Of a stretch of 64,000 bases of DNA, positions 43,076 through 54,317 are shown in pieces. The notes beneath the pieces are model-generated. The model had not been told where the DNA came from. It made no database searches and saw nothing but the letters and a program-made list of their open reading frames with translations. The translations under genes and the position numbers were made by a program. Numbering within the stretch: the stretch's first letter is position 1; each line of letters opens with the position of its first letter. The DNA is taken from assembly GCA_030374765.1 (NCBI GenBank), contig JARGXX010000068.1:3472001-3536000 (forward strand), written 5' to 3'. The DNA is from Agarophyton chilense. Taxonomy: Eukaryota > Rhodophyta > Florideophyceae > Gracilariales > Gracilariaceae.

Positions 43076-46000
43076 CCTTTAGGCAAAGGTGCACAAAGCA
43101 AGCTTGGCGTTTCCACTGAGTCCGATGTCCTCGATACCCTTGAGTGTGTGAGTTTGTGCCCCACACAGCTCGCAGTGTTGCAATGGTTCTGCTTCAGCGT
43201 GATGGCCCTTGAAAGCAACTCGAAGTTTAATTCCATCAATAGAGTCGAAGAAAGTCAGCCTGTATCGCTTCTTGGTTTTCGCAAGAGAAATTAAGCGCTT
43301 AGCCTCACCATCATTTGTCTCCAATTGCGTTTCGTTGCAATTTTCGCTGTGCGTCTGTATCTAGATACTAGCCGCGTAGCTGAGTAGCTCCTGAGCCACA
43401 TCAAACATGAAATCCGAGGCTGATTGAACCTTTTTCAACTCGTGACGATAGCTATCGATTTAGCGAAACTGTTCATCTGATTCCGACAACTCTTGGCGCT
43501 GAAACATCCGCCATGCAATGTGAGCATTTACAGCAAGGGTCTTCAGTGTTTGTGAGACAATCTTTTGCTCCCACTTGAACCGAGAGGTAGAACTGCGCAG
43601 GGGTGCTCTTTGCTGAGTAGCCCCATCAACTTCTCCCTTCGTCTTTGTATAAAAGCTCTGCGCAGCATGCTTGAATAGCTTCAAAGGCACAAAACAACCA
43701 TTGCTCTGGACGTGCTCGTGAACCGTCTTCCAGAATTTGAGCCGAGCCTTCAAACGGTGTTTTTTCTTCCACTTTAACGAAGGGTGGAAATGAACATTCG
43801 CTCTTATAGGCCCATTCAACCAACGGTTTGGCCATAGAGACGATACTTCGCTCAAACAGTTCACGAGTCGTCGATGATACCCGTATGATGACAGTGTACA
43901 GTACTCCCGTCTCACCAGCAACAACGTAAACGCAGGACTCAACTGTCAGAACGACAGCTTGGTGATCAATTTGAGCCATGTGCTCGTGTGGGATGTACTT
44001 CTTGAATGTATCATCGCCAACATCGCAACGTTTTTTGTCCGGCGATGACAATTGTATAGCTTCTCCAAAAGTAGAAGAGGCAACCCTCGTCTTAATCTCC
44101 AGCGAAGCCAAGACAAGTGTCTCGAATTCGAACCCCTCCAGCAGCCTCGCGTCCCCCAAGTCCTCGTACAACCCGATGTCCAAAACCAACACTGCATCGG
44201 GTGAAAATGCTATGTAAGGTTCGTGTTTCATGGAGACCATGCCGACCTCGAATACAGCCTTCACGGCTTCCAGTCTTGTAAGGGCACTAACAACTGCAGA
44301 CTCATTCAATGTACCCCTCTTCATGGCTTCTGTAGAAACCTTCGAGCTAAACCAGCCGCCATGCAGCAGCGAAAACCATTCCGCTAAAGTCTTCTCATTC
44401 CCTCCTGACTGCAGTCCAAGTTGAGCTCTAACATCGTCAAGAGTCATCAAAAGGTGCCCCGCATTTGTACCAGTCACCCTGAACTGACGCAGAACGAACC
44501 AGTCAGCACATCGCTGACCCAATGTCAGAACGTCGCAAACAGCAATAATCATTCCTTCTGCCAATAATCTCATCTTCTCTGCCGCTTCATTCGGCTGCTC
44601 ATTTCCGCTGAACAGAGTCGATTGCAAATAAACATTTGCCTTAGGCACTGCGAGCCATGTGTTGAGGCTTTTCTGCAGCGAAGACGGCACAGTATACATG
44701 AAACGGAGGATCTTTGAATACTTCTCTGTGCCGTGCTCACGCACAGAAATAGCAGTGACACGGTTTCTTCCAGTTCTGGTTCCAACACCTGAGATAGCCT
44801 TCGATGCAAAGAAACCCTCTGGACCCAATTCCGGGTCGTCATCTATAACGGACTCCTTGCGTCGATCAAATGAGGTGATCTCAGTGCGCCATGCGGCCTG
44901 CTCGGCATCGCTTTCACTTCCCATGACTTGTTCAGAGTCCCTTTCTTCCGTTCGACAACTCCCGGTTGCCACCTGTATCGGGGTCGTTTCGCACCTTGCT
45001 GCCCCAGTTTGGGACACATCTGCTCCTGCATTTTGTTCCAATTGGTTCCTCAATTCTCCTGCACCCGACTCTACAATCCCGTCTTCAAGTGCCTCTCTGT
45101 AAGGGCTATAGTAAAATTTACCCAGAGACGGATGGCAGCGTATAACATGCTCTGGCATGATAAAAATGGAGCACAGACCAAACTCCATCAAGATTCTTAC
45201 CATCGACTCCTTGCCATACCCTCGATCCGCCGTGACAATACATCCCACCAACGATTCTTCACCCCGTCTATCTAACATCTTCTCGAGCAACTTTGTAACT
45301 GCTATCGTTTGTCCTTCCCCCCGTCTTCTAAATCGTGTGGCCAGTGTGACTCTGAACAACGCATCAGCCACAGCGTCAGCTGTGGGACCCTCTCGGTCTG
45401 CCTTGCGTGAGCTAAGAGTCTTCACCTGAGTATCACCAGCGCGTGTGCCAAATAGATCATCATCTAAAGATATGATACTATGCAAGGGCTCAAAAAAGAC
45501 CTTCCTAGTGTCTGCAAAAGCAATGGTCTCGAACTCTGTGAGCTTTTGCGTCTGATCTCGTTGCTAATTCCATTTCGCCTGTCCACTCTCACCTCTTCCT
45601 GTTGTCGGATACGCCAGGACATGTGACGCTATGTATCTCATCCTATCCAAATCAGGTGTAACACAACCTGCCTGTCTTAAGATAGAAATGGCCTTATGAA
45701 AACATAATCCAGTTGTGTGAGAAAACAGCAAAACAGCGACATAGCGATACATGTCGGGTAGTGAGAACGATGATACGGATCCACGCTCAGTGGGTTTCTT
45801 TAACCTGACATACTCATTGAGCCATTCCAATAACTGCCGTATCAAACGATTAAGAAACAGAACAAGCACTCCACACCTTGTTTGTGATAATCCTTTTACC
45901 TCTAGCTCCAACTTCAGATTCCTCATTGAGGCCTTATAGAAATAGCGAGCGCGGTGTTGTAAGAAATTGTCAAAGAACTCCTTCTCCATCATCAAGCCGT

Positions 46001-46364
46001 TGCGCTGTGTCTTGCTCATAACCCAAGCAGCGCTCGCATCCTCCAACAATTTGTTTGATCTCCGTTTTGAAAACCCTCTGCCCCGCGCTCTTCCCCTCCC
46101 TCGTCCCCTTCCCAGCCCAATTGTAGCTCCTCGTCCTCTTCCTCGCCCTCTGCCGCGTATAGTTGGCCGAAAATCCACACGTACGTCTTCATAAAGCATA
46201 ACGGTTGCATCTGAAGGCGCTTGACGTGGTATTTGCCCAACTCCTGCGGTGGAATTCGGCACAGACGGGGCAGCTTGTCGGGGACCATCTGTTGGAGCAT
46301 CTGGAGTGCTTTGGTTGGTGTTATCCACTTCTTCAATCGACAACGGAAGATCGTCGAAAGGCAT
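43076..46364 (-). pseudogene. PiggyBac-like DDD transposase with inserted YqaJ nuclease; few disabling changes
   Basis: Order on the minus strand: an RG-rich basic region (about 46190-46060, RGRGRGRGATIGLGRGRG); a helical domain with SFSLPDMYRYVAVLLFSHTT; LHSIISLDDDLFGTRAG (first Asp, 45490); CIVTADRGYGKES (second Asp, 45230); a YqaJ-type nuclease (44498-43896). In another frame then come KLFKHAAQSFYTKTKGEVDG (PiggyBac GVD motif, third Asp, near 43620), KWEQKIVSQTLKTLAVNAHI, and a Cys-containing end with HCELCG near 43170. Lesions are one in-frame TAG (45564-45566), a frameshift near 43.77 kb, and two stops after 43463. Met at 46364 is the preferred start; the open frame to 46568 is terminal-repeat sequence. 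Confidence 0.75.
43896..44498 (-). other. YqaJ / lambda-exonuclease-type nuclease domain within the transposase
   Basis: In the 619-codon frame 45485-43626, residues about 330-530 carry the motif series of YqaJ recombinase nucleases (PD-(D/E)xK fold). These are RQFRVTGTNAGHLL (334-347), GTLNESAVVSAL (391-402) with Glu395, IAFSPDAVLV (425-434) with Asp430, SLEIKTRV (461-468) with Glu463 and Lys465, and AQIDHQAVVLTVESCVYVV (504-522), the Q-x3-Q helix. All predicted catalytic residues are present. Such nucleases resect DNA 5' to 3' in phage recombination. Confidence 0.7.
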
Positions 46365-46638
46365 GGATGACACGGTGGAAGACTTGGAGTAACTTGGCCA
46401 CAGACACGACAATTGGGCTCCGATTGCAAAGGTTGGAAACCTGAAAGGTCGGGAAAAGACCGCTAAACCCAGTCGTGAACTCAGAATTGGATCAAATTCA
46501 ACGGTTAGAGAGCTAGAGGCCGTCAAAGTTGGGCGTTTTACGGCTCTAAAGGCCAAATTATCGCACATAAGATCAAAACGATCTCAACTGCATTTCTCAT
46601 GAAGTCCATTTTTTTGGACCTTACCGTACTAGGGATAT

Positions 46639-47330
46639 GAGTTGCGGCCGAAAGAACGGCCAAGAACAACACGTACACACGTGCTAGGTTTCATGAAAGG
46701 ACGGGAGCATAAGAAACACTACAAATAGAGGAATGTTACGACGGGAAAATGCTACAACGGAATGGACGGAGACCCGCCAAGAACGGGATGAAAGAACACG
46801 TACGGAGAAGAGTTACTTTCAATTTAGAACGACAATTCGACAGAATCAAAACAAGAAGTCTATTTAAAGAGTAAGAAACTCCATAGAGCACGAAAAAAGA
46901 AAGAAGGGAGGCACATCTGGCAATGTTGACCATATTTGTCACGATTCGATTATTTCCTTTGTTATCCACGATCATATTTATAACCCTTTAACTATCTACT
47001 TCATATTCTCTTGTAGACTCCTAGAGATGGCATAAAGTTCCAACCAAACAATAGTTATGGGCCCATCCGTCTCTGTTAGACCAAAAAATCTATCTATCCG
47101 CTGCAGTTCAACGATCAGACAATAAAATACAAGTGGAAAAAGAAAGTTCGGGCATGGTGCCGATTTGTTAATTTTATGAAGAGAGGTGGTTGTCAGTATG
47201 CCACATCTAAGTAGAACTTTCATTGTTACACTCTATATCTGGCCCTCGATTAATCAGCTCTGAATAAAGTTGATAATGCAAAACTTGAAAAAAATGTTTC
47301 TCTGAAACCTAAGACAGACGAAAATGACTA
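46639..47330. other. Flank between the DNA transposon and the copia element
   Basis: AT-rich with short frames only; it may include the decayed 5' part of the copia element. No LTR matching 50733-51515 was found here. Confidence 0.35.
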
Positions 47331-47337
47331 TGGTACC

Positions 47338-50300
47338 ATGATTCCAGTCAAACTAAAAGTTATTGCGGAGGATACTCTCACTGGGAATATCAAAAGACTG
47401 ACCACAATGAGGAGGGACATCCAATATTTTGTACGCGAGAAATGTAAGCCCTTAAAGACCTACGCTAAGCTTTTCAAAGATCTTTCCAGTCTTCAAATGT
47501 CGAAGTCCAAGGCGTTCTGTGCCAGGTACTCAACTTTTTGCTATGATTTTAGTAGAAAATGCAAATTCATCTGAAGCTACAACAAATCAGGTAATCCTAC
47601 AACTTATCAGCGATTATTAAAAGACTCCAAACCATTTGTCTTTCGAAAAGATGTATGTGTCGTGCATTCGGCTCACCGCTCTTCAAAACGCCATTGAGAA
47701 AGTAGAACATATACCATAATCTAATTAATTCGAAAGAGAAGCGGTGTTTATAGAGATCGAGACGCAAATTGCAGTTTTGAATGAAAAGCTGTGCAGAATT
47801 GCAGATGACGCGTCAAGGGGAAACCAGAAAACCAACCAACCCTACATTTCGCTGAATTCCGCATTTCGCTCTGTGAGTGAGATTACCATCAAAGTTCTCC
47901 CACCAACCGATACGTATTACCAGTTTGTGATGTTAGGCGCATCGCAGCGGTCGGCTTAACTGTCAAGAATTCGTGGAAAATACTCTGCTAAGTAAGCCGA
48001 ATCCAAATGCGGTTCATGTGGCGGTGTAGGACACTGGTAGAAGGGTAGGCCCGAATGTATGGAAAGGATAACTCGGAAACTTCTAAACGGGTCTTTTCCC
48101 TCCAAAAAAACGCAAGACGTCTTCCCAAAACTGCAAAAGTACGATTTCCGCAATAATGATACGGAAGATACTCAAGAGAACGGTATTCGGAAGGATATCC
48201 ATTGAACGGCGAAGGCTTTTTTTCTTCAGTAGGATTCGGGGCTCTCCAGCTGGATCCTAACCCAATCTTATATGAGAGAGCCCCCACATCTACTCGAGGA
48301 ATAGAAAATGCCGCACGCCTTTGTGATGCTTCTGGTTTACAGCTGTGTCTGGAACCCCCATGGTAATTTTACATGCATGGATGGGGACAACACTGTTTTG
48401 AAGCAAAGATGATCAAGTGTTCATGGGCATTGACACTATTGGATCTAGACGGCCAGGCCGCAGTATTTACTTTCGACATAGTAGATGGAGACTCTCCGCT
48501 GTTACTCGGATTGGTTGTAAAACATTATTCTAAAACTTTGAACTTAGAGTCCCCACCATATATTGAGTTCAGAAGACCGATGGATACGACGTCACGGAAG
48601 TTCTTGACCTACATATCTAATGAACATGCAGATAAAAGGTTGAGGTTAGAGATCGTACCTCAAAGTAAATCTACTTCAACAAGCTTACTGGCTAGCGCCT
48701 ATGGACTAAAGGATATTGTGGTTTCTAAAAAGGTACATCGGTTTACTCACGCATCCGCTCAAGATATGAAAAGACTATACGATGATGCCAACTTATTAAC
48801 TCCCGAATTGTCTCGAGCATTCGAGAAAGTTCATAACGCATGTGATATATGTTGCTCAGAAAGACGCCCGACAAACACATGGAAGATATCTTTATCACAT
48901 GTCGACGAAAATTTCAATAGCGAGCTACAGGCGGACTTTATGTGGGTCGATTACAATGGTAAGAAAATCGTTGTTCTTAACATGGTCGATGCGGTAACAA
49001 GGTATGGCGAACGCGTTGCGATGGAGTCACGGAACTCCAAGGAGATGGTGGCTCACATTGATAACACTTGGATAAACAACCATGGAGCACCCAAATCATT
49101 CAGTTTGGATCCTGTGTTCCAAACTCCAGCCATGAAGAAGCTATTGTCCTGTGATAACGTTGAATCCCATCCTAGACCTGCAAGGCGACACCACAAGACG
49201 GGACTGGTAGAGCAAAACAAGGGGGTATTCAAAATAGTATACTACAGACTCTCCAAGGAGTTCAAGGAGCTCCCCCTTGATCGTTTAATCGTCTTATCGT
49301 TTTTTTGACGAACCTCTTCTTGGGCTCAAAAGTTTAAAGCTCGTTTCAATTTGAGAGAGGATATTCGCCGTCGATTTTAGTATGACTGTCAACCATGGTG
49401 TCTCAAGAACTTCTTGATGCCCATAAAGAACAAGTTTCTCTACGAGCTATTCAAAACATTATCAAAGCGAAGAATTATGGTACATTGAACCAGAAGTACT
49501 TGACCCCAGGAACGGCAATGTGCATTTTCTCCAACACTACCCAGAGTAACGTTAAGTTCGAATAAATAACAGCTATGGTAGTGGAATCTCAACCATATAT
49601 GTTGCTTTGTCGGCGGTCAGCCAAAGAATGCCCCAGGATGGTTGCCTATGAAGATATTGGGCTCAAACCTGAATGCCCGCTAACCGACGAGTTACTACGA
49701 GCCTCGCTAGAAGATAATCTGGATTGTGTCAACCCAGATGTAGAGTCTCTTACCATACAAACTGCAATAGTAGAGAATGACAAAAGATCGGGTACTTCAT
49801 TACGTGGGGAGAAAAATGGCATTGTCGATTCTCCAGGAATGATCCCAGATGATCCACCACCAGTGATATCACATAGGCCGATGAATTTTGAAGCAGTCGA
49901 GAATCGATTTCACCTTACCCTTCTCTCTTCGAAATGCCTTAGTACTCTATAGAAGGATATTGGAAAGGTTACAACGTCTAGAGAGATTGTCCCTTCTCAA
50001 AACATGCAGTAAAATAAGGCCGAAGTCCTACAATTCATTCATAACAAGATAAGGAATTCACAAGTATCCAGAAGTAAACTTGAATTCGCGCCGCCCTGGA
50101 TACTTGACGAATCGTTCAAGTCTGAACATTCACCCAACTGGGCAGAAACATACATCGAAGTTACAGAAGATACGGTGCCGCTGAAAGCGAACGTAATATC
50201 ATCCCATGTAATCTACAACGTAAAGACCGATGAGCAAGGCGCCCAAAGTACGAAAGTCGGACTGATGCCCAGTGAGGCACCTTAATATCCATAGAATATA

Positions 50301-50732
50301 CAGAAGACACACCGTAGATGGATTGATGGGCAGCATGATGTCCCGGTGATGTACAGTAGTTGTGAAATGTTTTTTGAAGAATACTTGAAGGTGAGCAGGA
50401 TGCACCCATGATGTGCCATCCAGTACTCCATACACGTTGGATGCGCTATGATTGCTGTCTAGATATGCTTTGGATGCACTAAAGATTTTTTGGCGAATGC
50501 CGATTTGACACGGCGTCGTCGGAGTCGAACTTCCGGCCAATCAAAAGCTGGGGTTCAACCTCCACTACCCTGCACAACAGCACAGTAGAGGCCCGTTTTG
50601 CCCCAAGCAAACCATATCTTCGTATACGAACTCTACCGAAGTGGCGGAATGGGGTTCCACATCGACCCAATAGTTGAAAGCCAAGTCCTAAGAGAAGCAA
50701 CAGCGCGCTTTTCAAATCGAAAGGGGGAGTAT
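47338..50732 (+). pseudogene. Ty1/copia gag-pol, heavily decayed
   Basis: Gag remnants lie at 47338-47959, followed by a zinc-knuckle-like CGSCGGVGHW near 48008 with a stop inside. The frame 48373-49308 holds a protease end (DGDSPLLLGLVV), the integrase zinc region (VHRFTHASAQDM ... NACDICC) and the integrase core with its three acids (LQADFMWVDYN, SFSLDPVFQTPAMKK, GLVEQNKG). The integrase end and linker follow at 49396-49950 (VSQELLDAHKE, LLCRRSAKECPRMVAYEDIG). An RT start lies at about 50090-50260 (SPNWAETYIEVTEDT, ANVISSHVIYNVKTDEQGA), then most of RT and RNase H is missing. The order PR-INT-RT is diagnostic of copia. A polypurine tract AAAGGGGGAG ends at 50729. Confidence 0.75.
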
Positions 50733-51515
50733 TGTTGCCGGTCTACAGCGGCATCGACCGTGGTATCTGATCACGGTTCCGTGAGGTCCAGATGCAACCG
50801 ATATTCAGCGTCATCGACCGTGGTAGTGGATCACGTTTCAGTGACGTCCTGCAAAAAAACCCTTTTCTTCGCCCTGGAAAACTCTCTCTATATTCCGTGC
50901 AAGTTTATATCGGAGAATATATAAAACAGAAAAGGAACGATTTAGGGAATTATACTCTTTGCATATCGCCCCTGTGTTTTGAATGAATCTTTTCCTTTTC
51001 CACTTGTCGTGCAATCACCTCTGGGGTATGCTACTGTCTTGTCTCGGGAGCGTGGTGACGCTCAGCCGTAGGGAGCGTGGTGAGGCTCAACCTTAGAAGG
51101 TAGACGTAATAAACCTCGATGGTAACAGGGCACCGTAAAAACCCACAGGGGCAAACGGCGGGGCAACTAGCCTATACCGTGTAGGTGAACAATGGTAGGC
51201 GTCGACGCGCCGGAAAGCCTGTGTGTTAGTTGAGAAACGATGAACCAAAAGGTATAGTCGTGAACCAAGTGGTGCCTGTCTTTATCAGATTAGGATGGGG
51301 GAGGTGCAGTTCTCTATATGCAGTGGACTGCACTCTCCAGATCACCCGGGAGGTGCCAGCAACGCACGGTCTCTGACCTAGTGTCAGAGACCTGGCCAGC
51401 ACTGGCTACAGTGCCAGGTGGCCACTCCACTACTGTACTAAAATAGATATAATTACAAGGACTAACAATTACTCAACCAGAAGGTACATGTCAAAACTAC
51501 ACGTGACTGACAACA
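50733..51515 (+). repeat. 3' LTR of the copia element
   Basis: It begins TGTTG four bases after a polypurine tract and a good end is CAACA at 51511-51515, giving 783 bp with TGTTG/CAACA inverted ends. Inside are a 43-bp direct repeat (50747-50789 and 50807-50849), a TATA box TATATAAAA (50918-50926), a 25-bp tandem repeat (51046-51070, 51071-51095) and three hairpins (51304-51424). This matches a U3-R-U5 layout. No second copy is present in the window, so the 3' limit is inferred. Confidence 0.6.
51304..51424 (+). repeat. Three consecutive stem-loops in the copia LTR
   Basis: 51304-51333 pairs GTGCAGT with ACTGCAC. 51368-51392 pairs GGTCTCTGAC with GTCAGAGACC around a 5-base loop. 51393-51424 pairs TGGCCA...CACTG with CAGTG...TGGCCA. 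They follow each other with little spacing, downstream of the TATA box, so they would lie in the transcript leader. Confidence 0.6.
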
Positions 51516-52990
51516 CCTAGATGGTAGCTCGCCCGGAGCTGCATGGCCGATGATCCCTCGCATCCATCACCTACAAGGTCAGTGTAATATATTGACAACC
51601 TCAAAGGTAAGCCGTCCCGCCACTATACGACACCACTCAGTTTCTGACGAAGAACGACCCAAAATATATATCCAAAGTTTTTCGAGACTTTACAATAACG
51701 GTCATATTAATCTTGCAAAATACAAAAAAACTCTGCAAGTCGATTGGAACGGGACATTGGTCTCAAAGAAGAAGCATCTTGCAAAAGAAATAAAGCGTAT
51801 TTATGTCTTCAACCATTGGTCATAAAAAGAATTGTTGAAGGGATCTTCTCCACAGGGTGTCCCCTACAACGAGCGGCGCCAAGGAGTGAATAAACCTTGC
51901 TGCTCATCTGCCTATCTATCTGTTCGTTACTTCTCATGCAACCACATCGTTCTTCTCGTTATGCAAATTTTGGCATTAGAGGCAGTCCAAAGACATAAAC
52001 AAAGGAACTTGTTTTCAACAACGTTTTGAATAGACTGATGTGAGCAGTTGGGAACAGCGAAGGATTCAGGACGGTAAGAATTGTTTCTTCAACATGTACA
52101 TTAGGATACTGTCTCTTTAAATACGCAGAATACGCCAGCCACTTGATTGCTCCCGAAAACTTGAATCACTATGACTGCATCGACACTTCGCTCGTTATTC
52201 TTTCAACTTGATATACAATTTATGACATGCATCTCCAGCACCACAAACCCTCTGTCGATTACGCTCGCTTGCCTCAAAAAATGCGCGCTCTGCGATCAAG
52301 ATGTCGCGCCTCGTCACGTACCAAAGACTTCTTCATAGCGTTCAACACCACCACCTGCATTTTTGTGCCTTGGCTCGTGAGAATGTGTAATTCAACCTCG
52401 GTTCACTCTAGATTCAACAGTCTTCGTTACTTCGCTTCTCCATGCACGTGCTTAACAAATGTGTCGCAAATATTCAGTACATCAGGGCCCATTGTTTCCC
52501 GAATCCGCTCCAAATTGGCCTTGAATTTCGTGACACCGGCTAGTTCTGTACCTCTTCTTTTCAATTCTGGGCTGCGCATTATGTTTCCGAGATCGCCAAT
52601 TTGTTGAACAAGTTTTCCTATTGGCGGCTTTCAAGGAGCAGCTTCCGCCGAGTAGATGCTTCCTCTTCACCTACACACCGACGCGCATCATCACATATGT
52701 GGGTGATAGTATAAAATCTTGAGAGGAGGCCCCAAAAAGCGAATCAATTATTTAAACAGCAAACGAATACACAAGGAGACGTAGAGCAAAACAAGACCTA
52801 GACTTGAAATAGAAGATTCTTAAAGAGGTCTTCTCATATAGTTCATTACGAGCTCAAGTGAGAATATCGTTTTATTTTTCCCAACTTTTAATGTTGTTAC
52901 CATCCTTAAATCTCTCTTCTGCAACAGCGATTTCTTCAAAAAGCTTCATTCGATTCAAAAGATAAGAAACTGGAGAGGTGAACACATCCG
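51516..52990. other. No recognisable gene
   Basis: About 1.5 kb with short frames. A 126-codon plus frame (52227-52607) and an opposing minus frame show no domain I know. Probably decayed repeats. Confidence 0.4.
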
Positions 52991-52994
52991 CCAG

Positions 52995-54295
52995 TGTAGT
53001 ATTCTGCACTGTCGGAATGCCGATGGAAGATTTTTTGGCTAAGTATGATGATACTCATAAGTGAGTGCAACGGCTAGGATGATGTTATGAAGCGGCACCC
53101 CGCAGATGGTCCTTGATGATGGAGGTAGATGGAAGGTTTAGGGTTGAAAGGGAAGGTCGCCAGCTCTAGCTCGGATTTACTTGGAGGCGCTCAAACTTTC
53201 AATTATATACTACTCCAAAATGTCAGCCATCTAGACTCCCACCTAAAGTAAACCCTAGACTACAAAGCAGGGACACTCAATACTACCAATCATATTCAAG
53301 CACGACATTAACCCTAGTCAAAGTTCATTGCAGCGCACAACAAGGCAATGCAACAGTGTACAGGCCATAATTACACTGACGTGTGCACAAATTCAATATG
53401 CCAACACACATTACTTGCAATCCGCCTCCATACACACTCACGTTCCAGCACAGTACACCAAGTCTCCTGTAATACACATAACACGTCTCTTCTCCAAGTA
53501 CTTTCGTTACACCTTGTGAGATGTGTACAAAGTACACCAGCTGGACATCCTGAACAGCGTGCACAGTAATACAAGTAGATCACGTACACACGTGTCCTAC
53601 AGACACACCCAATAGTGCCATACCACTTGTACACAGCACATCGCATGTGCACATTTGCAGTAGCCAATCACAGCCCGAGTTCACGTTGAGATCCGACTGG
53701 CACGCATATGCGCTTTTCCAGAGGCACCCTCCAAAACAGCCCATGCTCCCCTGCACTTTTGGTTTTCAGTGACAGCACAGGGTCAACAGCCAACACGTGA
53801 GGTGGTATGTTGCACGTGGGATCTCGGTCTGCCACGGCGCATCCGATTCAATCCTTTGTAGGGAATTCCCGGATTGGCAACGGCGCATATACTGTATTGG
53901 GTAGCCACGTGGCAACCATTATCCCGTACTGTAGAGGGGTTAATAGGCCAAACATGTTCATATCTAGATATTATTATGTGCGGTGCTCACCCCTGTGCAC
54001 CGTACTTCAGAGACAGAGGAGAGCGCCGACTCCAAAGTAAAGGAGACAAAAAGCGGGTTCACAACTCACTTGTTCCTTGTTCAGGGTTCCTGAACCGAAG
54101 ACTCGGACAAGCTACAACAAGTAGTTGTCCGTTGATTAGTACCAACCACCCTCATGGGCGAGTGAGGCCTTACAACCCCCATTATAGCTTTCTAGTGTTG
54201 TGCTCTACCATCCCTTCCCCTTAGCCGCAAGCACCCATTCGGCAGTCCCGAACACTGTCGCAGATGTTTGCTCTCTCCGTAGAGAGGATACTACA
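52995..54295 (+). repeat. LTR family A (copy A2), 5' LTR, with an insertion
   Basis: It starts TGTAGTATTC and ends AGGATACTACA. It aligns with the solo LTR at 3049-3666 in two parts, 52995-53112 and 53796-54295, separated by a foreign 683-bp segment (53113-53795). It is followed by AG and a primer-binding site, so it is a 5' LTR. The frames inside it are not genes. Confidence 0.8.
53113..53795. repeat. 683-bp insertion in LTR A2
   Basis: Present only in this LTR copy. It is rich in ACAC-type dinucleotides and short palindromes containing GTAC and GTGCAC. No coding content. No clear target duplication at the ends, so it may be an old insertion or a replaced segment. Confidence 0.55.
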
Positions 54296-54297
54296 AG

Positions 54298-54317
54298 TGG
54301 TCTCCCCACTTAGAAAC
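54298..54317 (+). promoter_or_regulatory. Primer-binding site, first gypsy element
   Basis: TGGTCTCCCCACTTAGAAAC begins 2 bp after LTR A2. TGG complements the CCA end of a tRNA. The second element has the same site with one change (60857-60876), so both probably use the same tRNA primer. Confidence 0.6.

Larger units (their letters stand above)
42430..46634 (-). mobile_element. PiggyBac-like DNA transposon with embedded nuclease (4.2 kb, complete ends)
   Basis: Both ends are identifiable. The left end, 42430, reads CCCTAGTAC... then TAAGGTCCA. The right end, 46634, read on the minus strand, is CCCTAGTACGGTAAGGTCCA. Both are flanked by ATAT (42426-42429 and 46635-46638), a 4-bp target duplication. 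A subterminal word CTTATGTGCGATAA at 42632-42645 recurs inverted at 46558-46571. The ends start CCCTAG as in classical PiggyBac, but the duplicated tetranucleotide is ATAT, not TTAA. The single transposase gene fills the element. Confidence 0.8.

Noticed and set aside
46365-46568. First 68 codons of the open frame before the RG-rich transposase start
   Set aside because: They overlap the subterminal inverted repeat of the transposon, so they are more likely terminal sequence than protein.
51153-51162. AAACGGCGGG, a word found in large-subunit rRNA and R2 targets
   Set aside because: Only 10 bp; flanking sequence does not look like rRNA or a LINE.
53131-53320. Telomere-like TTTAGGG / AACCCTA words
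   Set aside because: Isolated single units in both orientations, not an array.
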